DNA of 64,000 nucleotides from Talaromyces rugulosus (GCF_013368755.1 NC_049561.1:5890001-5954000), one strand, 5' to 3'. Positions 10,800 to 32,026 are shown, counted from the first letter of the stretch. Notes: generated by a model not told the origin, from the sequence alone. Numbers and translations: made by a program.

Positions 10800-13319
10800 A
10801 TGCAAGGATCAACGGCGTCGAGGCAGTCGCCGGGCTCGCCTTGGAACACGGGCTTTCGTCCTGCCCAGCACGCCGATGTCTCGTACACTCCAGCAGGCCC
10901 CCCAATGCAGTCGTCGCCTTTTCTCTTTCCAGGATACGCCCTAGATGGCTCGACCACGAGCCCCAACTATTTCGGCATTGTCGTCGACAACTCCAGCAAC
11001 CCACCGGGCTCAAATCCGGGGCCGCACACCAAAATGAACTGGGACGCCCTCGCCCAGGCGTCCTCTTCTCTTCCTAGCCCCGTGCCGCAGGCTGTTTCGC
11101 CAAATCCGATCCAGTTGCGCCTCTTCCAGCTGGCCGGGTCGAATAACCATGCCGCCACAGAGAGCACCCATCACCTCACCCCTCACCAGCCCACGCCGTA
11201 TATGGATACTTCCACAGGTCCTGCTACACGAACAGAGGACGGCTTCTTTTCCTTGGCCCACAAAGAGGGCCCCCAGGAGATTCCCACCCAAAAGAACGAG
11301 ATCGCTGCTGTCGGTGATTCGTACTTTGCCAAAAGCAGGGCGGAATTCAATAGAAAGACTTCATCTTCATTTCGTCTCCCAAGGACAGATTCTCCAGACA
11401 CTATCAATTTGGACTCGGAACCCAGCAGTCAATCGGCAAACGTCTTCCATGGAAAATCCAACTTGTCTTTGCCGGTAGAATCGTCTCATGCCTCATCCGT
11501 CGATGACGACTCGAGACGGGCAGATACTCTCCCGGTCTCTCGCGGACAGGATACCCCCAGCTTCATCTCAGCAGATTTGTGTGCTGAGCTAATCCAGACA
11601 GCCTCCGACAAAATCCTTCTTTTCGACGTGCGGCCATTCCCTCAATTTTCACACTCAAACATCATTGATTCGTTGAATTTGTGTATTCCGACTACCCTTC
11701 TGAAGAGACCTTCTTTCAATACCAACAAGCTCAAGGACACCTTCGCCAGCGATGCCGAGAAACGCAAATTCTCCCTGTGGAAAAGCAGTGTTTATATCAT
11801 CGTTTACGACTCAAACACTGATAATCCGCGAGACACCATGCCGCTCATTAACGTTGTCAAGAAATTTAGATCAGAAGGCTGGCGTGGTGACGCCCGAATA
11901 TTACGTGGAGGGTTCGTGAATTTTGCCAGACGCTTCCCACATCTTGTCCGAGATCAGCGGCAAAACAAAGGGACAATTTCAGCCAAACAACCTCGGTCGA
12001 TGAGTCTAAGCCTACCATCAGTTGCTCCTGTAGCTGGCGGCTGCTCGTTGCCGAATATGTCAGCGGCCAACCCTTTCTTTAGTAATATTCGCCAGAACAT
12101 GGACTTGGTTGGTGGTGTCGGTCAGGTGGCCATCAAACTTCCAGATACGCTGACGCCTGCTGGAAACAAATCACTTCCCATGTGGCTACGCAAAGCATCA
12201 GCTTCTGAAGACAAAGGACACGACGTATCACAAAAGTTCCTCAAGATAGAGGAACGAGAATTACACCGTATGCGAGAGGCATTAGCCTCAAATGCCAACT
12301 ATGATGAACAATCCTCGGCCGGATTCCGTGTTGCTGGAATTGAAAAAGGCTCTAAGAATCGCTACAACGACATTTATCCATTTGAGCATTCCCGAGTTCG
12401 GCTTCAAGACGTTCATCCAGGCGACTGCGACTATATTAATGCAAGTCATGTCAAAGCTGAGCTCTCTAACAAGCGTTACATTGCGACCCAGGCGCCTGTT
12501 CCGGCAACATTCGAGGTGAGCTTTTTTCCCCTTCTTCTTCCTATTAAAATTCCCCTTACCAACTCTGTCTAGGATTTCTGGCGCATCATTTGGGAGCAAA
12601 ATGTTCGAGTCGTTGTGGCTCTGACGGCAGAAGTAGAGCGGGGCCAGGTCAAATGCCATCCCTACTGGAAGCCGGGAGACTACGGCCCTTTTAAAGTCAA
12701 GGTACTGGGCGAAAAGCGCGTGTTTATGGATTCGAAAAGCAACGGAAGCCCTCCCGGCTCACGAGACGACTCGTTGGAGCGAAGCCCATCCCCCAGTCCA
12801 AAGGCAGATACAGAAGAGCCACGTCCAGCAAGCGAAGAATCTCCTTTTATAATGGTGCGACATTTCGCCCTCTTGCACTCTTCATATCCCTTTCAGCCGA
12901 TACGAGAGGTTTCCCAACTTCAGTACTCGTACTGGCCAGATTTCGGAACGACGTCGCAGCCAACTCATTTGCTCAAAATAGTTGAGCAATGCAACAAAAT
13001 CACAAGAAAGAATAGCGGTTTGAACCTGAATATCGACGATGCTGAACCTCCTGGGCAGCAACCTGTCCTAGTTCACTGCAGCGCTGGATGTGGACGCACC
13101 GGTACGTTTTGCACAGTCGACAGCGTGTTGGACACGCTGAAACAGCGACGACAGCAACAGAACCAACTGGACGATGCGGTCGATATTATTGCGAAAACCG
13201 TCGAGGATTTCCGAAAGCAGCGTCCAAGTATGATACAGAATCTTAGCCAGTTTGTCCTATGCTACGAGAGCGTTTTAGAATGGATGGTTGCACGGACTGG
13301 AGCTACGGGGAGCTCATGA
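10800..13319 (+). CDS. Dual rhodanese / protein tyrosine phosphatase (Pyp1/Pyp2-like MAPK phosphatase)
   Basis: Two exons (10800-12515, 12573-13319) encode about 820 residues. Residues 1-240 are low complexity (Ser/Pro/Gln). A rhodanese/Cdc25-like fold follows at about 255-385 (ILLFDVRPFPQFSHSNI; then YIIVYDSNTDN and GWRGDARILRGGF). The C-terminal half is a classical PTP domain. It has NRYNDIYPFEHSRV (the substrate-recognition loop), DCDYINASHV, YIATQAPVPATFE interrupted by the intron, then YWPDFG (the WPD loop) and the catalytic P-loop VHCSAGCGRTG. The rhodanese part has Asp where an active-site Cys would be expected, so it is probably a non-catalytic MAPK-docking module, as in fission yeast Pyp1/2. 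The expected role is dephosphorylating stress-activated MAP kinases. The family is clear; the exact orthologue name is not. Confidence 0.9.
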
Positions 13320-13880
13320 CAGCATTTAGCAGATGCATAAAACGGCATGTATGTAGAAGGATACCCTTTTTTTATGAAGCATTTGAAGTACATAGCTCGA
13401 TTCTTGCTCAGCGTTGGGGTCACTGTGACGATGTTGGTGGCTGCATTCTAGATTTTCGTTTGCATTTATTATTGGATGGGTTACTATATTTATTATTGCA
13501 TTGAAACAAGCTTGGACCGATGACGATTGATGATTTTGTTTTTTTTTTTGTTTTTGTTTTTAGTGTCAGTTATAATATCGAATATTAATCAAGCTATTAT
13601 TATATGATTGTATGTGGGCGGGTCCAGATGTCCCATCGCGCTTGGCAACAGCCCATCTTCCTTCCTGTACACACCACAACAACTTTCATGTATTCACCAC
13701 GCGTGAAATTCTGCATGGTCTGAAGTAGCCTGCTGGTTACAACAGTCTGTGGCTGAATGAATTAGCCAGAAAATATCAAATATCAACCCGTCGACAACCC
13801 AATTTTTCGAGGTGTTTGCCAAAAACATGAGCTCCAAGTGATGCATTCTCTCTCGACACCAGAGACCACAACAAGACACA
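13320..13880. other. Intergenic region after the phosphatase
   Basis: 561 bp. Contains T-rich tracts (about 13536-13562) likely to belong to the phosphatase 3' end, then the promoter of the F-box gene. No gene seen. Confidence 0.45.
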
Positions 13881-15648
13881 ATGCTGCTCGATCTACCCAC
13901 AGAGCTGATTCAGATTATACTGGGGTATACAAGCGCCTCGACATACATACAGGCAGCCACATGCTGTAAGTCTTTGTATGCAATCGCCTCAGCCTCGCGC
14001 AATCTTATTCTAGCCCATCTACAACGAACCCCAGGCGTGAAGCGTGGTGTCGACGTTTGTTCTACACAGGAACTCTTCACGCTGCTGCAAAGACGTGTCG
14101 CAGGCTCGCTACTCAACGCAAGCTTCTACGCAGATCGGACTACTTGTACCTTCAACGGCAAGAAGCATGACCTTGACGCTTCATCTATAGGCCGCATAGG
14201 GAAATCTGGAGCTCTTGCACTGGTGTTGAAAGATGACCCACGGATCCATCTGGTCTATGTAGACTCGAATGGGACTATATCCTTTCAACGGTCTCTCGAT
14301 TGTTCTCCGCTGGAGCCCGAAGAATACCCAGGAACGGTTGTCAAGACTGCATTCGCAAACGATGATTCCTTGGCCGTTCTAGTGCGTGGACAAAAGATTA
14401 AAGACAAAATAGATATCGACCATGTCTTTTCTGACCAAATGGAGAGGAGCATCGCGGATGCTTTTTATTACTATTTTTTTCATATCCCTTTGACAACCGA
14501 TTCTTCTCCCAGTATGTGCAGGTTATACGGACGGTACAATTTCAAACCACAGGCATTGGCATGTACAAAAAACCCCACATTACGATTTGCTATATCGTGG
14601 CAGGATCGCCTCGACGACATAAACCATGAGGTCATATTCTATCGCACTTGGGATGATGACTCTGAAGTCGTCGATAAGCAGACTGGCCTCTGTTGTCCGT
14701 AGCCCCGTCATGTTTTTTTTTTTTTTTTTAACTCTCACCGCAAAGCTAACAGGGGTAGCAGATCTTAAATATAAAAAGAGAGCAGTGGCCGATGAGGGTG
14801 GCTACCGTCCGTTTCAACCCCAGAGCCGACGAGCCGCTTGGGCCAAATTTGAACGTCAGCCATTGTGGAAATTTGGACCGGTAAAAAGGATCAAATTAAA
14901 TGATTGTCAGGCGTTTTATTCCTACCAAGGCTCCGCGCTGTTTGATTATTCCCAAATTGTCTCTCCTGACGACGGGGGGATTTCTCTGTCTCCTCACACT
15001 GAGGGACTTTCTCGTCCTCTTGAGAACCTCAGCGAGGTGCAGTCATTCGACATACCTTTCACCGTGAGTACTCCATTCTTCAGGAGGCATGACATAAAAG
15101 AGGATGGTTGCAATCACCAGTACCTCTCCTTTGGAACGGCAACCCCCCCGGATGGACACTGGACAGTGGCATGCGTATTGAAAAACCGGGACGATTTTCA
15201 ATATGTAACCTGTGAAAACATCTATGAACCAGAATGGGAAACATTGTTTCAACATTCGTGGGTCCCAGTTGCTCGCCTTTTGGGATACCAAAAGCCATCG
15301 ATTAACACAATAGGTTGCAGCCCTGCCACTTCACCACAAGGCACCCGCATTGCAATTTCCAATTGGGATGTCGTTTATGTCTGGGCTCTAAATCCAATGG
15401 GGCTGACTGAAAATAATTGGAGAAGTAATAGTTATTACCCGAACACCTGGCGATCCTACTCGTCGTGGTCTCATGGGCTGGTGGAATTGCGCCCTGCAGT
15501 GTTTCGCTTGGAAGCGGTTTGTTTTAACATCATCTTTACTGAGAACGAAGATATCATCATGGCATTGACAGATAAGGGGCTGGTGACATTGGACTTGAGA
15601 CCACAGGCACAGCGCCGCCGGCTCACCTTGGATATGCACATTCCTTAA
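13881..15648 (+). CDS. F-box protein of unknown specificity
   Basis: The N-terminus MLLDLPTELIQIILGYT followed by a short cysteine/leucine helix (YIQAATCCKSLYAIA) is a clear F-box, which would bind Skp1 in an SCF ubiquitin ligase. The remaining ~520 residues have no motif I recognise. Repeated beta-rich stretches containing Trp and Asp (ISNWDVVYVWALNP, EDIIMALTDKGLVTLDLRP) suggest a propeller-like substrate domain. Two exons, about 13881-14694 and 14753-15648, restore one frame of roughly 569 residues. The donor (GTCCGT) is weak, so the exact 5' splice site is uncertain; two other GTs lie within 8 bp. The intron carries a long T tract and a GCTAAC branch site. The 3' exon is in the same frame through to TAA 15648. 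Confidence 0.75.
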
Positions 15649-15792
15649 GCCATTGTCCTTTTTCTTACTGGTTTTTGTATTTCCCATTTCCCACAAGCAT
15701 TTCGGTATTCCGGAGCGTTTAGGCGCAGGCATCATCATTATTATTATGACTTAAAGTCAATATGCATTTGTCTATTATCTTCATAAATCGAA

Positions 15793-16502
15793 CTATTGTT
15801 GTCCTTCGCCTCCTCCTCCACCTCCCGACATGGCCAAAAAGGTCACTACTAAGAACACCCACCAGTACCTAGAAACGTAAATGTTAGCACATCATGCCTT
15901 TTTCAACAAGCAAGTAAGCCGGGGGGGGGGTTTTTTTGTGGAGATAAAGCCTACTTTTGGAAAAGAGTCTTCTCAACCACCTCCGTGTTGGTTCCATCCG
16001 GGTTAATCACCACAGGCTTATTCAGTTCCGGCAGCGGGCCCGGCTTAGAGAAAACAAGCTCAACATCGAGAGCATCGGTGGAGGATTGATTAAAATGAGG
16101 CGAAAGCGAGACATGGTATGGCTGCTCGGTGGCACCTCCAAGATATAAATGAAGCTTCTGGCGCTGTGTGGCCAAGGCGGACTGAGAAATCAAGCTCCCG
16201 ACCCATTGTTTGGGGCTGGCGGGCGTGTCGACGAAGAAGCCCACGCGAACTAGATCTTCTTCTTGGCCATTCTTATTATCATTGCTGCTGCCTGCGGCGG
16301 CGGGAGGAGTATACGATAGGACGTTGGTATCGAGGGTTTTCGAGTCGTACTCGATCTTGGCGAGAAGCGATGGCTTCGACGACGACGACGATGTGACGGG
16401 CCAGAAGAGGATATCGGCAGAGGACGACAGAGTGGCCGACTGGCAAAGGACAGCGCCAATCTGGAGAAGAAAGACGGACGACAGCGCTGCGAACACGCGC
16501 AT
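15793..16502 (-). CDS. EMC10: ER membrane protein complex subunit 10
   Basis: Two exons (16502-15955, 15868-15793) encode 207 residues. I start at Met 16502 because it opens a clean signal peptide (MRVFAALSSVFLLQIGAVLC). An upstream in-frame Met (16577) would place 25 charged residues before it. The lumenal domain is beta-rich (LAKIEYDSKT; VRVGFFVDTPASPKQWVG). The second exon encodes one transmembrane helix (YWWVFLVVTFLAMS) and a glycine-rich tail, exactly the Emc10 ending (KYW-hydrophobic-SG-polyGly). EMC inserts tail-anchored and multi-pass proteins into the ER. The intron contains a run of ten C/G bases (15921-15930). Without the second exon the protein would lack its membrane anchor, so the short exon matters. 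Confidence 0.82.
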
Positions 16503-17505
16503 CTTGTTCTGGTTGGTTTCCACTGGTTTGGTGGTTGATAGATAGGGTCTGTCTCTCTCTCTCTCCGCATAAATCAAGAATGCGGACGTTGGGCGAAGCT
16601 CCGGCGCGGGCTAACCGGAAACGCGCATAGCGGCAATGAGTTGTTGGTATGATGTGCGATGCGATCTATGAACCATATGACTAATGTATTATTAATTTAT
16701 TACTCCGTAGCTAATGCAGAAAATTGCAAGGGCAAGAACAAGATCTAGACCTCACGCCGGGATTGTATGGTTTCAAATTAAAACTAGACTGTAGGCAGTT
16801 CATGGCGTCTGATCTCTCGGTGTACTGATATTAGATGCAGTGCTCAATAACCTTTGTGCCCGCAATGCCAGTAAAGCATTGATAATACCAAGGAGTCTAG
16901 ACCAAAGTCCATTAATACCTTCGTACAGTAGTTACTTGTTTATTAGTGTGTAATGGCTGATAAGCGAATCCTGTCTGACGGGCAAATCGAGACACCGAAG
17001 TCGCTGCACAGTACTAAGTAACTAGCTGCGATAGCTGTAGTTTGTCAGACCTGCTGTCAGTAGTAATAACATGGCCAATTGCATTCTGCATTCTCGTCCT
17101 AGCCATATAAAGATATCACATAAATAGTACGTGGTGGTGTCACTCGAGACGGGGGCCGCGCTAACCGGGGGGAATGACGTTGGGGGAAGAGAGCGGGGAT
17201 CGGCAGCCCTTCACCGCATCAGACAAGACAAAGCCTTGTTCTTTTCTTTTTCTTTCCCTTTTCCTGTCACATTCATCGTCTCTGTCCAGACTTCCTTCTT
17301 TTTGATGATGACAAGGTCCTCCTACAAATATCAGCATCGCGGCATAACCTAGTTTTGGTCAGCTGTTCATTCCCGTTCAATTGACTTCTCGACCACTGCA
17401 GTCGACTTTGTGTACCAATCAGCACACCAAGAGCACCTATCTGTGTTGCTACCCTGACGTAGACTGTGCCACCTGTGATCTGTGATTGTGACTGTCCCAG
17501 CAGCC
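16503..17505. promoter_or_regulatory. Divergent intergenic region between EMC10 and the FGGY kinase
   Basis: About 1 kb, no gene recognised. A CT-rich block at 17238-17270 lies upstream of the kinase start. The middle part (16680-17100) is AT-richer and featureless to me. Confidence 0.45.
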
Positions 17506-19471
17506 ATGACTTCGCTTCCCTTCCGTCGCCCGTCGAGGCAGCCCTCGCGAGGAGCGTCAATGGACGAGCGAGAGAACATCCAGCTCCAGATGGATTATTA
17601 CATTGGAATCGACGTCGGCACCGGAAGCGCTCGCGCTTGTATCATCGACGACAAGGGTGATATTGTCGGCCTGGCTTCGGAGAATATTGGCCTGTGGCAG
17701 CCTGAGCAAGGCTACTATGTAAGTTATAGATTATACCTGTGTCTTAATTAATTCAATTGATTCTGACAGCCTTTCCCACTAGGAACAATCCACCACCGAT
17801 ATCTGGCGATGCATCTGTATCTCGGTACAGAGAGCCATCAGCCAGCACAACGTCAACCCCGAGTGGGTTCGTGGCATTGGCTTTGATGCCACTTGCTCAT
17901 TGACCCTCTTCAACACCGACACCGACGAGCCTGTCTCCGTGACCGGTCCCAATTTTGACACTGATCGCAACGTTATTCTCTGGCTGGACCACCGTCCTAT
18001 CGAAGAAACCGAAAAGATCAATGCCACAAACCACAACCTGCTCCGCTATGTTGGTGGCAAGATGTCCATTGAAATGGAAATCCCAAAGGTCCTGTGGCTG
18101 AAAAACCACATGCCCAAGGAGCTCTTCGAGAAATGCAAATTCTACGATCTTGCCGATGCCCTCACGCACATTGCCACTGGAAATGAGAAGCGAAGCTTTT
18201 GCAGTGTTGTGTGCAAGCAAGGCTTCGTGCCTGTTGGTGTCGACGGTAGTGTCAAAGGTTGGCAAGACGATTTCCTTACCGAAATAGGTTTGGAAGATCT
18301 CGTGACTGAGAATTATAAGCGCATGGGAGGAGTTAATGGGGTGGTGAGCCTTTTTTTTTTCGTTATTCGTTATGATTTTATTGTTTTTGTCAAAGCTAAC
18401 CCATCCCTTAAACAGAATGGTGAATACCTTAGCGCTGGAGAGCTCGTTGGCCAGTTGTGTGAAAAGGCTGCCGCGGACCTGGGACTCCCCAGTGGCATTG
18501 CAGTCGGTAGTGGTGTCATCGATGCCTATGCTGGGTGGATCGGCACAGTCGGCGCCAAAGTCAACCTAGAAGGCGATGAATTAGACCCAGAAGTTGCGAA
18601 AAACGACCGTACCCAAGCCTTTAGTCGTTTGGCTGCCGTCGCGGGCACCTCAACTTGCCACCTTGCCATGTCTCCCAATCCAGTATTCGTCCCTGGAGTA
18701 TGGGGCCCATACCGCGACACCATTTTGCCCGACTTCTGGATGGCCGAGGGAGGACAATCGGCCACTGGAGAGCTACTCAAGCATGTCATCGAGACTCATC
18801 CCGCCTTCAACCAAGCAATCTCCATTGCTGAGTCGTACCATACCAACATCTACGAGTACCTAAACGAGCACTTGAAGGAGATGATGGAGGATCAAAAGGC
18901 CCCTAGTATTTCCTACCTTGGCCGCCACTTCTTCTTTTACGGAGATTTGTTCGGAAACCGCTCTCCCATTGCGGATCCGTCCATGTCGGGAGCTGTCATT
19001 GGACTTACGAGTGACAAGTCCGTGGACAGTCTGTCCATTTACTACTATGCCACACTAGAGTTCATCGCATTGCAGACGAAGCAAATCGTGGATAGCCTGA
19101 ATGATGCTGGCCACAACATCAACTCAATCTTCATGTCCGGTTCTCAGTGCCAGAATGAGATCCTAGTGAAGCTGATCGCGTCCGCTTGTAACATCCCTGT
19201 TCTGATTCCTCGCTATGTTCAGGCTGCTGTCTGTCATGGTGCTGCCATGCTGGGTGCCAAAGCCGCTAGTGCTGATTCCCAAGGCAAGACGGAAGATCTA
19301 TGGACTATCATGGACAAAATGAGCAAGCCAGGAAAAAAGGTTGTCCCGACAAAGGATGTCCACGAGACGGCTTTACTCCAGGCCAAATACAAAGTCTTCC
19401 TTCAGCAATGCTACAAGCAGAAGGAATACAGGAACCTCGTGGACGAGGCAATTGGAACATGGACCAAGTAG
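17506..19471 (+). CDS. FGGY-family pentulose (D-ribulose-type) kinase
   Basis: Three exons (17506-17718, 17783-18343, 18416-19471) encode about 609 residues. The N-terminal ATPase motif is YYIGIDVGTGSARACIID. The sugar-binding region includes GIGFDATCSLTLF and VILWLDHRPIEE. The C-terminal domain has GSGVIDAYAGWIGTVG, VAGTSTCHLAM and FMSGSQCQNEIL. That arrangement matches the human FGGY / yeast YDR109C branch, thought to phosphorylate D-ribulose or related ketopentoses as metabolite repair or pentose salvage. It is less like xylulokinase or glycerol kinase. ATG 17506 is preferred; an in-frame ATG at 17482 would add eight residues. The first ~28 residues (Arg/Ser-rich) precede the fold and might be a mitochondrial presequence or a disordered tail. 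Both introns are GT-AG and in phase. Confidence 0.88.
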
Positions 19472-19850
19472 AAAGGGATGTATGAGGATACGAAGCAAAA
19501 GTGAATCATCGATTACTGTGATCTTAATGAGTATAGTGTGTTTTTTCATCAATAGAATAAACCCAGCATGCTTGCGCGTCGAATTCTTCACGGTAAGCTT
19601 GTAGATTATAGACAACTATTTCTAGTTGTGCGGCTTCTTGCCCATTCCGTAGAACCTGAGACGCCGTGAGCATATAGCCGCACCGGCTTCCTCGAGTGTT
19701 GCAAAAAAACAGGAAAACATAGGGACGGCACGGCGTCATTTATCGTCGGAATCCATCAGCCCAGCCGAAGTATTGTCCCTTTTTAACATGGTTGATTGTC
19801 ATATCGTCGTTTGACCTTAATGTAGCCGATTCAAAGACAAGTCTCGAAAC
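19472..19850. other. Convergent 3' region of FGGY kinase and CSM3
   Basis: 379 bp between two convergent stop codons. It presumably holds both 3' UTRs. No gene seen. Confidence 0.5.
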
Positions 19851-20580
19851 TCAAATCGCATTAGAAGGGACCGGCCTCTCCAGTTCAGCTAGGAGCTCGT
19901 CGAGCTCGTTATTATCATCTGGTACATCATCCCCTTCTCTTCGCTTGTCGCTTCGCTCGTTGGAGTTTGTTGTTGTTTGTGCGACGGGTGTAATAGTAGA
20001 AGGAGAATCGTCTCGGCGTGTGAGTTTGTCTTCGTCAATCCATTCTCTGCGCATAATCTGAACGCGCTTGCTGTGTCCTAGTTTTTCGATTATGCCAAGG
20101 CCATCTGCAAATTTCGCGCGGGGGTATAAATCATCAAGCCACAGCTGGTAGAAGTTGAGGAGGCGGCCGAGGTCAGAGAACTAGAAAAAGAACATTAGTA
20201 TCGTAAAATAAGATACGGTGAAAAGAGCACACCTCATGGCCTTTGCCTTTAAATTTCAGTTTGGTTTTGGCGTTTTTTCGTAACTTGGGAATGCCATTCT
20301 GTGAAAGGAGACTATCATTTTCCGTGCTGTCAGTTGAATACTCGCGACCGTTTTCGTCATTGAATACTTACCGACTTTCGTCGAGTTTGGCTGTTGGTAC
20401 CCTCTGTTTGGTAGCCTTTAGATCCGCATCCAAACCTAGCACTGGAGTAGCAGTGTCTGGAGCATCAGCGTCTTTGGATGCGTTCGCGGCGTCTTTCAGA
20501 GGAGCGACGGTGGGCAAGCCACTCAGGATTTCATCAAGCCCAGCATCGTAGTCGAAGATATCTACATCATTATCAGACAT
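19851..20580 (-). CDS. CSM3: Replication fork protection complex subunit Csm3/Swi3 (Tipin homologue)
   Basis: Three exons (20580-20372, 20326-20233, 20180-19851) give 210 residues. Acidic N-terminus, then the Swi3 domain: the GIPKLRKNAKTKLKFKGKGH motif, and after the second intron FSDLGRLLNFYQLWLDDLYP, FADGLGIIEKLGH and MRREWIDEDK. This block is diagnostic for Csm3/Swi3/Tipin, which pairs with Tof1/Swi1 to stabilise stalled replication forks and pass the signal to the Mec1/ATR checkpoint. The ATR homologue uvsB lies 2.6 kb downstream. The C-terminal ~60 residues are Thr/Asp-rich and end ELDELLAELERPV. The gene is divergent from the complex I subunit, with only 283 bp between start codons, so the two probably share regulatory DNA. 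Confidence 0.92.
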
Positions 20581-20863
20581 TTTTCGTGTGTCGCGGCTCT
20601 TCTCACATCTGAGTTTCGAGCAGAAGTTAGTAAACTATAGAGCATCACCAAGTGTTGTCGCGTTCGGCGTGTTAGACGCGACGATATGCCATTTAACCGA
20701 TTCTGGACTAGTGCGCATGTATAAGCTCACCACCGCGGCTAAGCCGGATAGGGCTAGGCGGTACCAGAACCCGACACCACATGTAGCATTCATCCCTCAC
20801 TCCGGACGCCATATCTCGACAACTTCCAGCAGTCCTGTCCTGACATTACTGTCCCAGGAGACA

Positions 20864-21660
20864 ATGGCCACCGAAACAAAGCCCCTGGTCCCTCCCAAGG
20901 GATTGAAGACCGATTATCCGGTAAATTGAGAGCCCATTGCATGCCTTTGCGTCCCGCGTAAAACCAAAACTGACACAACATCGCACAGCTAATAGATTCT
21001 GATCCGTACGAACACACCGCGACTCCCATGGCCCAATTGCTTTATCGTCTGTCTAACCTGATTCCAGTCACCTCAAGAGAGTCTTTCGCTATGGCCGTCC
21101 TTCCGATTATGCCGTCGCCGGTGGCATGGCGGCTGCCTCCCCGATCAGTTTTTGGCTGATGGACCGACTCTCTCCCTCGCACGTTGGACGAGCAGGCTTT
21201 GCGCCAGTGTTGCGCCTGGCCACGGCGATTGGTCTTCTCGGTGGATTCCACATCTTTTATCAGAGATCTTCAAGTACGCTTCATCTGAGGGAAAAAAAAA
21301 AAGAATAACGACTGACTAGTCCAGACCGCTTTTATGGATTCACGGAAAATTCGCGAGAGGTTGAAAAGGATATGCGGGAAATGGTCGACAAAGTGAAGAA
21401 GGGAGAACCTCTCTACGGCGTGTCTCAGCTATCGGAGAACCTGCAAGGAGTCGCTGCCCGCAACTCTCGATACTCTGGCGTGTTCGCTCATATCCTACCA
21501 TGGTTTAACTTTGTCAATCACAATCAGGTGAGTCGGTCTTGAGGATGTAGCAGATTATTTTTGCTGTTTTTTGCTTACTTCTCATTAGCATGGCGTGGAT
21601 ACGGCGAAATATTACCAACAAGCTGAGCGAGAGCTTGAGGCTGAGCGAGTAGGCAAATAA
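20864..21660 (+). CDS. NADH:ubiquinone oxidoreductase (complex I) 21 kDa subunit
   Basis: Five exons, 20864-20920, 20989-21005, 21068-21273, 21325-21527 and 21589-21660, encode 184 residues. The second exon is only 17 nt (LIDSD plus two bases). Skipping or retaining it breaks the frame, and including it gives the conserved TDYPLIDSDPH start. The body has RYGRPSDYAVAGG, HVGRAGFAPVLRLATAIGL (membrane segment), FYGFTENSREVEKDMREMV, KKGEPLYGVSQLSE and PWFNFVNHNQHGVDTAKYY. These are hallmarks of the fungal 21 kDa accessory subunit (N. crassa NUO21 / NUXM type), at the membrane arm of mitochondrial complex I. All introns are GT-AG. Convergent with TAD2. Confidence 0.9.
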
Positions 21661-21875
21661 AGTTTCTATAAGTTGTGGCAATCCTTGGGGAAAAGCGAAG
21701 AAATTCTACGGGTTACAGTCGCAATGTATTTATATTATGGAATGTTTCAATCGCTGGATTGTTCAAAGCCTAACGACTTTCATCTTGCTACTAACGTAGT
21801 ATTATTGGAGTCTAGCGGCTGTCTTCCTTTATGGTCTTTCCCTCCCTGTGGGTGTTTTCTTTTTCAAATTCCTGT

Positions 21876-22687
21876 TTAAAATTCCATTTTCAATTCCCGA
21901 TTACTCTTTTGTCGCGGGTTAGGTGCTGCATAACAAAGATCAGTCAACAAATTCGATGCATGATGTTTTTTTATAAACCAAATACCATTTGTGTTCTCTT
22001 GAACATAGAATCTTCGAAGCAACATAATCGCTTCATTTGGAAATAATCCTCCCGTCGCAGGGTAGGGCCGGTCTATACCAGGACTAATCAAGCTTTCATT
22101 AGAATTCGATCTGAGATATCAGTTAATATCGATATGGTCACTGACTCTGAATGCAATGACAATACGCTCCCATTACCACCGAATCTGTCGTTGGCACACC
22201 CAAAGTAAACTTGGCGAATGTTGTATTGTCGTAGAAGTGACGCACACATCACACATGGCTCGACAGTCACGTACAGATCAACCTGGGCAAAGACCGACTT
22301 TGGGTAGGTTTGAAGCGCTTCTGCAATTGCCAGAAACTCTGCATGTCTCGTACCCTACTTGGCCGACCTTATATTAGTGTCATGTAGAGTAGTAGAATTT
22401 TTTTTTAAAAAAAAACTCCCATGTAGGGAATATACCTACATTCATTGATCTGTTGGTATCATTCATTCCAGAGCCAATGATCTTGCCATCCAAGACCAAA
22501 ACGCAGCCTACGGGAGTTTCTCCGACTTCCAGAGCCTTTTCTCCCTGTGATCATAGTCAGTTATGTGCCTAGGGTCACACGGATTTAATATGAATACCAT
22601 CAAGAGCGCTTGTTTCATGAAGAATTCCTGTTTCTCAACATCGTTGTCGGCTTCTTTGCAACTTTCGTGATCGTCTTCCGGTTTCAT
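21876..22687 (-). CDS. TAD2: tRNA-specific adenosine-34 deaminase catalytic subunit Tad2
   Basis: Five exons (22687-22598, 22544-22440, 22354-22146, 22083-21986, 21925-21876) encode 183 residues. The cytidine/deoxycytidylate-deaminase zinc site is complete: HAEFLAI supplies the His-Ala-Glu, with the catalytic Glu, and VEPCVMCASLL supplies the two zinc cysteines. Other family blocks are GETPVGCVLVLDG, GSGMNDTNRSMN, VYFGCANDRFGG and the C-terminal EAIMLLRRFYVQEN. Tad2 pairs with Tad3 to convert A34 to inosine in tRNA anticodons and is essential in yeast. The intron between HSD and PGID uses a GTCAGT donor. The start Met begins a short acidic leader (MKPEDDHES). Divergent from uvsB across 501 bp. 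Confidence 0.9.
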
Positions 22688-23188
22688 ATTGAGAAGTTTG
22701 TCTTATTTGTCCAAGGAGGAATGGACTTGACTCTCCAGAATTGTCCACAAATATACTTCGATCAATTGATGTTAGCTGTATACCAACGCACGGAGAGCCG
22801 AGTTTTGCAATACGGCAGAGGGCATCAAGTAAACATATTCTCTGTCAGCTTGAAAATAAATAAACACAGTCTGGACCACGTCGCAGCAATAAGAAGGACT
22901 GTTCTTTTTGCGAGTCCTATTTGATAGTTTAGTAAAGCGACAAAAAAGCCGATGCCGGTTATCGATAATCGCTATACAGAAAATTACAATTAGTGGATCT
23001 TCGACAAATGAAAACATGGTGCGCTAACCGCACTTTGCTTAGTCAATACAAAGCAAGGCACGCACTAGTAATGTTTTTGGCGGGACGAATTAGCGCGTCG
23101 TCCTTTCCATATGGTGGGTGCAAACACCATCTCGTCCTCAGCTTCTCGACTTTGGACAGTCCTCCATGGAATCGAGTAACAGTAAACT
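22688..23188. promoter_or_regulatory. Divergent promoter region of TAD2 and uvsB
   Basis: 501 bp between head-to-head start codons. The short frames in it carry no motif. There is a GTGCAAACACCA-like stretch near 23117, but I cannot assign a factor. Confidence 0.4.
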
Positions 23189-32026
<8,838 letters not shown>

